From positions 62,001 to 126,000 of the forward strand of contig JAUDYN010000004.1 in NCBI GenBank assembly GCA_030407005.1: a DNA stretch of 64,000 nucleotides, given 5' to 3'. The position numbers were made by a program, and so were the translations under genes. Each line of letters opens with the position of its first letter. Within the stretch, counting starts at the first letter, position 1. A model generated the notes under the pieces. That model made no database searches, was not told the DNA's origin, and saw only the letters and a list, made by a program, of their open reading frames with translations. This DNA is from Desarmillaria ectypa (Eukaryota; Basidiomycota; Agaricomycetes; Agaricales; Physalacriaceae). Positions 37,251 through 47,115 of the stretch are shown in pieces.

Positions 37251-38751
37251 TCATGCATTCCATGCATTGTCATCTTCATTCCATTGGTCATCTCCTCCAT
37301 TTCCTTCTTGATCATTCACCTTCCAGTAATTGTTAATGAGTGCTTTCAACTCTGGGATCTCCTCCTTGTAGTACCAGTATTCAATGCATGGATATTTCTT
37401 GACTAAATATTGCCATTTGATTCTGGTCTTCTTTGCATCAATGATGACCATGGCTTTAGCAGGAGTGACTACAATCACTTGTACTTCCATCACTCCTTTG
37501 TTCTTGAGATATTTGGCAATCACTCCTTTTGTATTATCCAGGTTTCTCTCTGCAACCCATTGATTTTCTTTGGATCCATATTCCTTCCACTTGACTAGAT
37601 AATCAGTAACCATTCTTGATAGTTGACCTTTTCTTTCATGGACTTTGTGGGGTCTGTTATCCAGAATGGATTCAATCTCATATTCTTCTTCACCATGTAT
37701 AATGTCTGGCAGAGGAGGGGAGGGTTGTTCCTGATTGGGAAAGGTGGGAGAAACATACACTGTAAGGAGAGTCTCATTGAAGACTGGATAAATTTTCCAG
37801 GCTGGGGGAAGTTTCAGCTTGTAAGCTGAGAGACCATATTTTTCAATGATGATAAAATGCCCAACTTGTTTATCATCAAGCTTTTTCTTGGGATGAGGCA
37901 AATGAAGATTTGTAGTATCAAGCTAAATCTTTTGACTGATTTGATATTCAACTGCTATTCTTTTTTTTTGTCATATTGTGTTTTCATTTGCTTGGCTGCC
38001 TTTTGTAAAGCAGTCTTGGTGTCATCATGGATGCATTTCATCATGTCTTGGAATGATTCAGATGCAGGGGTGTGGAGAGAAGAATGAGTGTTTGAGTCAG
38101 GAGCAACTTGAGGATTTTAGCCATAGTTGACCTGGAATAGGCTTTTGCCCATTGCAGAGTGTACGTGATTGTTATGTTGAAAAGCTGCCAATGGCAGCCA
38201 TTCAGCCTGGTCATCTTGTCAGTGATTGATGAATATCCTAAGATATTTTTCCACCTCTTGGTTGACATGTTCCATTTGTCTGTTGGTTTGAGGATGGAAC
38301 GCCATTGAGGCATTCTCTTTGATTTGGAGCATGTTATACAAGTCCACTAGGAACTTGGATACAAACTGTGGTCCTTGATTGGATATGACAATTACAGCTA
38401 TGCTGTATTTTGCATATACTTCATTGCATAGAATTCAAGCCCATCCTTTGGATGAGAGCTCAGTGCTGCAGGCAATCAGAATTATTGCCTTGGAGAATCA
38501 GTCCACAATGACCAGAATTGCATCATGGCCATTGCAAATGGGTAGTCTAGTAACTATGTCAACTGAGATGTGTATCTATGGTTCTAAGGGTACTTTATTA
38601 GGATGAAGCAGTGCATGTTTAGCCTGAGTGTTTGACTTGGTCCTTGTACAAGTCTCACACTCTTGAACATAAATTTCAATGTCCTTCTTCATCTTTGGCC
38701 ACCAATAGTCTCTCAAGACTAACTTCTTTATCTTCTCTACTCTTGGGTGTC
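37251..38751 (-). pseudogene. Decayed Ty3/gypsy pol: integrase and chromodomain
   Basis: Reading down the minus strand from 38751 there is an integrase zinc region (DYWWPKMKKDIE, then CETC), core fragments (ILVIVD..., VISNQGPQFVSKFL, FHPQTN), and then an open frame 37901-37251 with LKLPPAWKIYPVFN (GPY/F-like module) and a chromodomain (EYEIESILDNR...YLVKWKEYG...NQWVAERNL). Stops and frame changes occur around 38000-38500, so it is inactive. Upstream reverse transcriptase and gag are missing because a second element's LTR begins at 38752. Chromodomain elements target heterochromatin. Confidence 0.85.
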
Positions 38752-39146
38752 TGTTACGATTTTTCCATTATCTTATCTTATCTCATCATATCCATGACAC
38801 CACACATCTTATCCAGACAGTATCAATATATTCACCGATGACCACCCCATTTCTTGATGATTCATACCCTCATCTACTTCTATTCATCCATGATCCATCC
38901 GACTCACACACTGTTCTCTCATGGACAAAACTGTTTCATCTATTAATAATGCCATACTTTTAGTATATAAGTAGAGTAGTTTTCACTGTTGTACTCTACC
39001 TTTTGACTAAATTAGATTCATATACCTTCTACTGCACTACACTAAAGACCAGAGTCTACCTCTCATTCATGGGTGATTGTCCAAATGTGAGACAGCCTAG
39101 AGAGACACTTGTGTCCTAAGTCACATGTATAGACAGGGTCCTAACA
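38752..39146 (+). mobile_element. LTR (5' LTR of the gag-bearing element)
   Basis: A 395-bp block runs from TGTTACGATTTTTCC to CCTAACA, with the AGTATATAAGTAGAG promoter box near 38961. It interrupts the decayed pol to its left and is followed by gag in the same orientation. Its first 35 bases nearly match the minus-strand LTR end at 43273. Confidence 0.8.
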
Positions 39147-39204
39147 TTAGTTGAAAGGTAATTTCCCACATCTTCTATGCTAGCCATAAAAGATGCACCA
39201 ATCC

Positions 39205-39330
39205 ATGTCTGGAAACAACAACAACCAGAACAACCAATGCACCATCACTATCAGTGCTGCCATTGGAGGCACCACACTCTTAATCCTTTTTACTGCTCTT
39301 CTCATACTAACATACAAAGAGGAGGCATGA
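39205..39330 (+). CDS. Small membrane-peptide ORF in the retroelement leader
   Basis: The ATG frame encodes 41 residues: an Asn/Gln-rich start (MSGNNNNQNNQ) and then one hydrophobic span (about residues 13-36, GGTTLLILFTALLILTY) ending KEEA. It lies 58 bases after the LTR and upstream of gag. A frame one base away continues with protein-like sequence (KGNPDSCNSRLVHPL...), so it may be the start of a longer, frameshifted protein. I do not recognise it; it is not a known gag domain. Confidence 0.4.
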   Translation: MSGNNNNQNNQCTITISAAIGGTTLLILFTALLILTYKEEA

Positions 39331-40206
39331 ATACTTCTTCACTGTGAAAGGCAATCCTGACTCCTGCAACTCCCGTCTTGTCCACCCACTCACCCTGACC
39401 ATGTCCTTCCCTGGAGGATACCCCCCATCTGACTGGGAGAATGAGTGGAGATTCCACTCATTCATCTCCAGGTCTGCTTCACAGACCCAAATATCTCCAC
39501 CTCCTCCATTGAGGATGCACATGAAGCCAAAGTGCGAGCAAGACTCACAACATTCCAGCTAGAATGACCTGCCCTCACCCCCACTGAAGAATACATGAGG
39601 AACATATAGGCTACATTTGAGGATCCCCCACCCCTGTACTCCTTCCCCTCTCATCCCCATGCCCCAACCCTCACACTTCGACTCCACAACTGGAGAATAC
39701 CTCCATGCTCTGCATCCTCATCCCCCAAGGGGTCCCACAATGGACCCCAACACCTAGATAATCCAGGGATGGATCAAAACCATCCCTATGGACTTGGCAT
39801 CAAGGAAGAGCCAATGACCCCTGAGAGACAGACTCCTCGAACTCTCTCCCCATCATTGAGCTCTCTGACGACTCTGACAGGGAGCTTGACCCCCTGACCC
39901 CACCAATCCCCACTGCCCCTGACAGCCCCTTTAACCCAAATGGGGCAGACTACAACTGGCCTGATCTCTCCAAGGTTGATCAGGACCTATTTGGCCCCTT
40001 CAGGACCACCACCTGGAATCTTCGATGAGCCAACATTGAAGAAAGAATGCTCTGGACCAAGTCCAGACCTGACATGGATGAGTGGCTGGCACTCAACCAG
40101 GGCTCCAATCCAAATGCCACCATCCATGCCTGCATTCATGTGAACAGGCACTGCAACCTTTTCCCTGCCACCACTGGGGATTCATTATCAGGATTACAAC
40201 CCTGAG

Positions 40207-41142
40207 ATGAGGAGGAACAATGGGAACTGGAACATTCCCTTTGAAGGTTATGGCAGTTGGAGGTGGACTGAGAAGCAGAGGAGGGGTGAAACACCCAGTT
40301 TTGATTATGGACACTATGGTGGGCTGGACTACTTCCAGCCCCAATATATGAATATACCCAATTACCCACCCAACACCCCAGTCACAAGACTATGTCCCCT
40401 GCCCGACTTGCCACCCCACAGTCAGGCATATCAACAAGGATATCACCCCTATCAGGGTGGTAGTCTTCTATTCACAGGTGCAGGAGAAGACATGATGACA
40501 GATACTCACTCTGCAGACCCCGCCCCTGCAGAATCTTCCTCTATGCCAAAAACTGTGGAGAAACTTCGGCAATGCATCAAGAACATATTAGCTGAAAAGG
40601 AAAAGTGCATTCAAGAAGTGCACGATGAGCTCACCAGGGAAGAAGCCACTCAAGAAGGTATGGAAGAATACCTTAGAAAGGAAAAAGGAAAGGAACTGGA
40701 GTGTGGAAGACTGACAGATCCCCCAAGGGGATATCCTCCCCCCAGATCACAAGCAGATCAATATTTGATCCCCAGACTGCCTCCCAGAAAGGGTCCTCCT
40801 GACCCTATTCCCAATCCTGTTGGAAATGTGCCTGCTGATGCCCCCTACCTAGGCATCAAACTGACCCTCATCAAGGTCCCTGCCCCATTCAAAGGGGATC
40901 ATGACAACATTGAATGCTTCATAGGTGATTGCATCACTTATTTTGAAGTGTTCCATCATTATTTCCAGATACCATCACATCTGGTATTATTCATGACCTC
41001 CCATTTTGAGGGGGCCACCAAAGATTGGTGGGTCTACAAAAGACCCAAATTCTGGGTTAGTGACATCTATGATGGGACTGCTGCTCATTTCCATTATCCA
41101 GACTGGGGCGACTTCATCAACATGGTCTCACATCAATTCTGA
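40207..41142 (+). CDS. Ty3/gypsy gag (capsid) protein
   Basis: An intact 311-codon frame encodes a Pro/Gly/Tyr-rich N-terminus, an acidic coiled-coil stretch near residues 115-165 (KNILAEKEKCIQEVHDELTR) and the retrotransposon capsid core (KVPAPFKGDHDNIECFIGDC, then YFQIPSHLVLFMTSHFEGATKDWW). The capsid module normally continues past a QMFNLCMGMQP segment. That segment is found in frame after the stop at 41140-41142, so one point mutation or a true end separates them. The sequence is then cut at 41206 by the inverted repeat. No protease or reverse transcriptase follows. Confidence 0.8.
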   Translation: MRRNNGNWNIPFEGYGSWRWTEKQRRGETPSFDYGHYGGLDYFQPQYMNIPNYPPNTPVTRLCPLPDLPPHSQAYQQGYHPYQGGSLLFTGAGEDMMTDTHSADPAPAESSSMPKTVEKLRQCIKNILAEKEKCIQEVHDELTREEATQEGMEEYLRKEKGKELECGRLTDPPRGYPPPRSQADQYLIPRLPPRKGPPDPIPNPVGNVPADAPYLGIKLTLIKVPAPFKGDHDNIECFIGDCITYFEVFHHYFQIPSHLVLFMTSHFEGATKDWWVYKRPKFWVSDIYDGTAAHFHYPDWGDFINMVSHQF

Positions 41143-41206
41143 GACCCTGCAATCGAGGAGATCCATGAAAAGCAGATGTTCAACCTCTGCATGGGAATGC
41201 AACCAG

Positions 41207-41877
41207 TGATATGCCATCTATGCGTTCACACCTAGATTTTGTGATTTTGTAACAATACTATTGCACATCTATCCTATACTAGTGATACATAGAGGACTAT
41301 AGCTGAGGCTTCGAGCTGATAGTTAAAAGCAGTAAGCAACTGGTAGAGCCAGGACTTAGATGCAACACCATTAGTGGGTTAAATCTACCAGCCAGCCAGA
41401 CTAGTAACTCGAATGCTAGCAGGACTAAGTGAAATACAGCCACTAGCAAATGAAGGATGCTACTAGCACACAAAAACCAGGAGCAGAGTACACAGATCTC
41501 ATGAAGTTCTGTCACTAGCAGCCCAGACTGGGCATAAACGCCTAAGTCAGGATAACTAGTCACATGGCAATCTTGAAACAGGACTTAGAAATAAATTAGG
41601 AATGCATTAACCTTGAGCCCAGATCCGACTATTTCGATATAGATCTCTTATGATCGATACTAGTGGAGCTAGACTGCACCCTTGATCATGATCGGATAGC
41701 TGTTACAGGTACCAATATCCGGATATTCATATAACTGCATTACTAGGGCATGTAGTTGTGCCAAGGGCATGGAAAGACCAACTGTGGAGTCTCTAGACTG
41801 AATATTTGAAAAGAAAACAGACTAGGCCAACTATTGTGTGATTATTCACCATTATTTGTGACTAGCCAAGAAATCCT
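41207..41877 (+). repeat. Left arm of a large inverted repeat
   Basis: About 670 bases are nearly identical, in reverse orientation, to 42569-43238. I counted about five differences, all transitions. The arm begins right after the gag coding segment and ends exactly where the LTR-like block starting TGTCTTGG begins. The same 88-codon frame appears as 41297-41563 (-) and 42882-43148 (+); I take it as a by-product. Confidence 0.9.
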
Positions 41878-43273
41878 GTCTTGGATAAGATATGCAGTGA
41901 TGTGCTTGGTAATGGCAAGTGACAAAAGAATTAGGGAATGGCAATGAACACCAATCACACTAAACCTCTTACTACTCTACACTTAATCACCAATATTGAA
42001 TTTGGGTGGTTTTGAGTATGATGGAAGCACTCTGCAGACTTCAATAATCAAGTACAATTGTCTTAAAGATGTTTTATTCATTACTAGTGAGTTTATACAA
42101 AGTACTACTCATACTAGTGGGGTGGGTAAGACACAATTGGATAAGAGTGACTTGGTTTGAGCTACTGCGCTCGTTCTGACTGAAACTGCTTCAGACTGGT
42201 GGCGCTCTTGGCCCTATACTGCTTCCTACAAGTGATAAACACTTGACTAGTCATGCTCTTGGCCTAAGAATAATACTATAACTCCAAGAACTTTGCTTGA
42301 ACTAACTTCAAAACACTCCGGACCTTTGCAAAACACAACAGTGACTCTAAGGGACTTCAATTCAATGCAATTCTATGGGTGACTTAGCGACTATTAATCA
42401 CTTCATTGAGGTTAAGCACAAAAGCCTTTAATTGGGGACATCAGTTACTACCAGTGAGGGCTCAACTGCAGGGATGGCTTGCCTGCTTTGCACAAGCACC
42501 CATCCCACTACTTATATACTACTGAGGCAGAACTATAAATATCATCTGGGTATAGGGTATATTGGTAAGGATTTCTTGGCTAGTCACAAATAATGGTGAA
42601 TAATCACACAATAGTTGGCCTAGTCTGTTTTCTTTTCAAATATTCAGTCTAGAGACTCCACAGTTGGTCTTTCCGTGCCCTTGGCACAACTACATGCCCT
42701 AGTAATGCAGTTATATGAATATCCGGATATTGGTACCTGTAACAGCTATCCGATCATGATCAAGGGTGCAGTCCAGCTCCACTAGTATCGATCATAAGAG
42801 ATCTATATCGAAATAGTCGGATCTGGGCTCAAGGTTAATGCATTCCTAATTTATTTCTAAGTCCTGTTTCAAGATTGCCATGTGACTAGTTATCCTGACT
42901 TAGGCGTTTATGCCCAGTCTGGGCTGCTAGTGACAGAACTTCATGAGATCTGTGTACTCTGCTCCTGGTTTTTGTGTGCTAGTAGCATCCTTCATTTGCT
43001 AGTGGCTGTATTTCACTTAGTCCTGCTAGCATTCGAGTTACTAGTCTGGCTGGCTGGTAGATTTAACCCACTAATGGTGTTGCATCTAAGTCCTGGCTCT
43101 ACCAGTTGCTTACTGCTTTTAACTATCAGCTCGAAGCCTCAGCTATAGTCCTCTATGTATCACTAGTATAGGATAGATGTGCAATAGTATTGTTACAAAA
43201 TCACAAAATCTAGGTGTGAATGCGTAGACGGCATATCATCGGATAAGATAAGATAACGGAAAAATCGTAACAG
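41878..43273 (-). mobile_element. LTR-like block containing the right arm of the inverted repeat
   Basis: On the minus strand it begins TGTTACGATTTTTCC, like the LTR at 38752. It carries an AGTATATAAGTAG box (about 42515-42527) and an AATAAAA signal (about 42065-42075), and ends CCAAGACA, so it runs TG..CA over about 1.4 kb. The right arm (42569-43238) is its first half. No primer-binding site follows; instead the left arm follows directly. Confidence 0.6.
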
Positions 43274-43739
43274 GTTTGGGGTTCATACATTTGGTTTCTT
43301 CACAGCTAGTGATAAAGAAACTGTGAGAATCTTTGAACTAATCATTAGACCCATAGTCCATGTGATCTGCAGACATGCACAGAATCTTCAGGCTGGCTCA
43401 CATTCAGACAATCACCCTTGGAATCATGGCTATAGTCTTTAGATTGATGGGAGGATGTGGTATGAAAGAAACTTTAGTTTGAAGATGAGAGTATACATTG
43501 AGAACTAACTAGTTTATATACTTGAAAGGAGATGTAAAAATAGACATTGTCATGTGTAGTCCATATTGAGAACAAAGAGAAACATATGTTGGATATGCAA
43601 CTGTCATGAACCATGAGTACAATAATTGGTTGCCATGTTGTTGTGGAGCTATGTATCTGGGGATTGCCATGGATATGGAGAGGTGAGGATCAGATGAGAT
43701 GAGATAAGATAAGATAAGAAAAGGGGCAAAATTATAACA
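43274..43739 (-). mobile_element. LTR-like remnant
   Basis: The right edge on the minus strand reads TGTTATAATTTTGCCCC followed by a run of GATAAG/CTTATC repeats, as in the neighbouring LTRs. An ATATAAACTAG-like box is near 43510. The left edge is uncertain. Confidence 0.5.
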
Positions 43740-43743
43740 TAAA

Positions 43744-44011
43744 TGTTAGCTTGAAGCTGGGGATATACAGTGAAAGCTACTCTACTTATATATGCGACTG
43801 GAAGTCCTAAATATAGGTACAATAGTATGTAGTCCATGCATAAAACAATCAGAATCATCTGCTAACCTGACAACCATCACAAGTTGTAGCACAATTGTTG
43901 AAGTCATTTGGTATGGGCAAGGCAATGGTAACATGACAATGATGTAATGTGGGGATAGGCATTTGAGATAAGATAGATGACAAGATATGACAAAAAGAAA
44001 AAATCATAACA
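43744..44011 (-). mobile_element. LTR-like remnant, 268 bp
   Basis: It runs from TGTTAGC to CATAACA. Its minus strand carries a TATATAAGTAGAG box near 43785-43798 and clearly resembles the 36820-37179 LTR (shared CTTGAAGCTGGGGA...ATATACAGTGA). Confidence 0.65.
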
Positions 44012-44265
44012 AGTGGACATAACAGAGTGGGTCACTACTTGGCAAGATTTATCAGAGTGGATAGGTATAAGGGTAGGAAGTCAGCTTGGTTCTGAGAAGT
44101 ATATAAGCATGAAATGTAACTAGAGAAAAAACCATTCAAGCTCATAGCACACTAAAGGAATAAATTTCTTATCTAAGCTACCCTGACTTAGCTGCATATA
44201 TTCATTTTCCCTATGACCCATGATATCCATGAACTTCTTTCTTCCAGGACTTGCCTCACCTAATC

Positions 44266-44409
44266 ATGAATTATGCTAAAAATGACACCTCCTCTACTTC
44301 TGGCACCCCTTCAACAGCTATGCTCACCCCTAGCATCAACTTTGAAATCAAAGATTTAGCTATCAAAGATATTATGGAACAAATGGGAAACCTGTCCTTG
44401 GAAGGTTGA
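44266..44409 (+). CDS. 47-residue ORF of a retroelement remnant
   Basis: The ATG frame reads MNYAKNDTSSTSGT..., then an acidic helix-like end IKDIMEQMGNLSLEG. It lies between LTR-like blocks and is followed by the purine-rich run GACTGGGGGGG, a likely polypurine tract, and an LTR start at 44437. It could be the start of a gag whose remainder was deleted, as in non-autonomous elements. Confidence 0.35.
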   Translation: MNYAKNDTSSTSGTPSTAMLTPSINFEIKDLAIKDIMEQMGNLSLEG

Positions 44410-44436
44410 GTCAGCAATTGTTGACTGGGGGGGCTC

Positions 44437-44884
44437 TGTTATGGATATCAGTCAAGTAACATTAGTCAACACTCACCAACCACTTACTGTACCAATCATC
44501 ATGAATATTATAGAATTTTCCTTGCTTTTCTTTTTCTTTCTTTTTCTTTATCCATATAACCACATTACTAGGGCATTCCTTTTTTCTTCTACCTTCTTCA
44601 ATACTCTTCCAGTATATTCTTGTGACTATTATCTTCCAAAACATTCACTTAAGTACAATATATATTTCAGTGTCATAGTACACCCAAAGAATATCTAATT
44701 TTTACTTCTTAAACTCCATGACCTAGTGTGAACCTAAGTGAAAGAGGTCAGTTACACCAAGCACTTGCCAAACATCTCACTTACCAACTATGCCAAGCAC
44801 TTTTTGGATCTTCTTAGCTATGCCTAGCACTTGCTAAACTCTTAGTCAGAGCCTTCTTGGTAAAACTGAACTTAATATTCTACA
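44437..44884 (+). mobile_element. Probable 3' LTR preceded by a polypurine tract
   Basis: TGTTATGGATATCAG starts directly after GGGGGGGCTC, as 3' LTRs do after a polypurine tract. The proposed end, ATTCTACA at 44884, is a guess from the CA dinucleotide. An ATATATATTT box lies near 44660. Confidence 0.45.
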
Positions 44885-45212
44885 TTTGCTTTTGGCATAG
44901 TCCTTGAACTAATACTACAGGATCATACTTAGTCAAATTAGCCAGATTCCTAACAAAAACACAGGAGTCATTGTGTTGCTTATTTTGCCCTGCATAATGC
45001 ATAACGGCTCCCTGGGTTCCAACTTTGTGCCCGGCAGAGTACATGGCTTGGTTGCTTATTCCGGCAACAGTAACCTGTGTGCCTAATGTAACACTTGTCC
45101 CTAGGTTGTTACTGTACATGCATGTACAGTTGACACAGCCACCACGTGAACACCGGTCTGAGCCACTGTCTGCATTTCCCATAGAAGCACGGGAAAGGCT
45201 GCTTTCTGGCAT
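44880..45212 (-). CDS. Small Gly/Asn/Val-rich protein next to caspase-like copy 1
   Basis: A true ATG opens a 110-codon frame. After a Ser-rich start comes a Cys cluster (DRCSRGGCVNCTC), then about 45 residues with a G-x-x-V rhythm (NNLGTSVTLGTQVTVAG and GHKVGTQGAVMHYAGQ). The spacing suggests a beta-solenoid or amyloid-prone strand repeat. The last ~20 codons run into the LTR-like block, so the original C-terminus may have been replaced. It is on the same strand as the caspase-like gene, 200 bases downstream. The family is not recognised; any link to signalling amyloids is inference. Confidence 0.45.
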   Translation of the reverse strand: MPESSLSRASMGNADSGSDRCSRGGCVNCTCMYSNNLGTSVTLGTQVTVAGISNQAMYSAGHKVGTQGAVMHYAGQNKQHNDSCVFVRNLANLTKYDPVVLVQGLCQKQM

Positions 45213-45413
45213 CAAGGTCTGATTATCAAATTACATTGGTAAGTGATCATGTATTTACAGAGATCTCAAATGATTGCCGCCATGATGATGTCATCTGCCG
45301 AAACCATATTCAATGTCACTAGCATTAAGAGCTTTTGATAATTACTCGTTTTCATCAAGTAAAAATAATAAATTCGTTGATACGATCTGCAAAATATCAT
45401 ACCGTGCACAGCC

Positions 45414-46862
45414 CTATGACTGATACCAAAGGCACTCATACTTGTGGTCCCCAGCAATTACTGGAGTCTGGGAATATGACTGGTTCAGAAGCTCGCTGAG
45501 TTCAACGTATGTCATTTCCCTCTTCCAGTCACCCGACCTCAGAGCACTGACAAGTGCCTTCGTAAAGACCCCTCCGTATCCCTCCTTTCCCAATGTCTCT
45601 TTCGCACACTGATAATCCCTACAAGCTGCCAGAATTACGTGGGAACTTATATCTGGCCTCCAATTCTTCGATAGCACAGATCGATAGTGTTCGTTCGCAG
45701 CGCGTAACATATCGTTGACATTGCAATGAAGAGTTGCGCGCGTGGAGCGTATCCCTACTTCTGGATTTGGATCCCTGCTCATACCACCGGCATGACAGCA
45801 ATCTGCGATGAACGTGATTTTATGCCCCTTGACGCGAGATATTTCTGTGAAGAGGGCGTTGAGCTCTCGGTCGCTGATATCGGGTATTGGATGCCCATCG
45901 GCATCTATCGTGTCGCGGTCGATGGGGCACAGAGCCTCAATGGGACAGACATCGATACTGCAGCTCTTGGATTCCAGTGCAGTGGAAAAATGCTCAGAAC
46001 AGTGGTAGCTCGAGCCGTGTCCAGCGTAATAAATAACGATATTGTCGCCTCGCTCGATTTCAGGGTTGTCTATGAGACCGTGAAGTATTTTCACGATGTT
46101 GGTCCGGGAAGGAGTTAATGGATCGCCATGGGAGGAATTTCTGGAGCCGAGGAGGCACTGGATACGATGTTCTGGTACGCCAATGTCCTCGATCAGGAGT
46201 TTCTTCATTAATAATGCGTCTGATACACATCCGTGTAAGACATTAGACTCATATGCATCGATGCCAATGAGAACTGCCCAAAATCGAGATGCGTGAATGT
46301 GGCATGGGGCCTACGACAGTGCGTATGAGCATGATGGTCGATGATCAGGGATATATACTTACTCCTCGGGTCAGGATGGGTGATTCACATGGGATAGATT
46401 GCCACTGAGGATTCGACCCGTATTTGAGACGGAGGTGATAGAGCCTGTGTAATTTCTTTTCACCATCACTGTTTGATGCTTTTGCATTGACCTTTCGAAA
46501 GAAAGCTAGGACGGGGCTGTGAAAACGTCTCCAAGGTAATTTAGCGCGCCTTCTAGCTTCTTGAAGAATTGATATAGAGTCGATGCCTTGAGGAGAGGCC
46601 ATCCCAAACTTCTGTGCAAGCTGCTTCTCGACTTCCTTCAAAGGGCCTATTTCTTGAAGCTCGGGATCTACGAGTGGCGCCTATGTATGCTATGATGCGC
46701 TCACCAGGTCCTCTACATAAAACAGACTCGTACCGGTGCATAGCAGCCTTTGATGGCGAGTCTTCGTAAGGTTCCTTGGGATGGCTGATAGTCTGAAATC
46801 TGCTGCGTATAGAAAATTGAATATGTAAGGAACAGGACAGATGAAAAAAAGACACGAACCAT
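45414..46862 (-). CDS. Caspase-like protein (peptidase C14), copy 1
   Basis: Exons 46862-46734, 46680-46363 and 46310-45414 join in phase. The second exon is a charged helical N-terminal extension shared with copy 2 (QKFGMASPQGIDSISILQEA). The third exon has the p20-like fold: SRFWAVLIGIDAY (first strand), DNIVIYYAGHGS (catalytic His), a CPIEALCPIDRDTI loop, and KGHKITFIADCCHAGG (catalytic Cys in DCCHAG). After these come ILAACRDYQ, KEGYGGVFTKAL and WYQS at the end. This is a cysteine protease of the caspase/metacaspase clan; fungal type-I metacaspases cleave after Arg/Lys. The first exon is uncertain: it begins with a hydrophobic run that may be intron, and exon 46912-47115 could lie upstream in the same gene. 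Confidence 0.85.
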
Positions 46863-46911
46863 CTGGAGGCTATCACAGGACACAATTGCAACAAAGAATA
46901 TGCTGTTTTAC

Positions 46912-47115
46912 CGGAGAGGATAGGTAGTGCATTAAGCATGAGACCAAGGCGTGTCGGACAGGATGCAACATGTGTCCATCCATATCAAAGAATGCGTTTA
47001 ATGGAGCTTCTCTGCATAGCATAGCCTGAGGATTCTCCTTATCACGTCCATTTTGCCGTTCTAAAATGTCACTCGGAACAATTCCCATTCCCACCCTCAT
47101 AACCCTGTTGAACAT
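46912..47115 (-). CDS. Unrecognised exon upstream of caspase-like copy 1
   Basis: A 68-codon ATG frame (MFNRVMRVGMGIVPSDILER...) contains PLNAFFDMDGHMLHPVRHAL and ends at a GTAAAA donor in phase 0 with the next exon of the caspase-like gene. Its composition is protein-like and not repetitive. It may be the true first exon of copy 1, giving a protein of about 515 residues, or a separate small gene. No counterpart was found upstream of copies 2 and 3. Confidence 0.4.

Noticed and set aside
41297..43148. Identical 88-codon frames on opposite strands
   Set aside because: They are the same sequence in both palindrome arms. The peptide has no motif, so I attribute it to the repeat and not to a gene.
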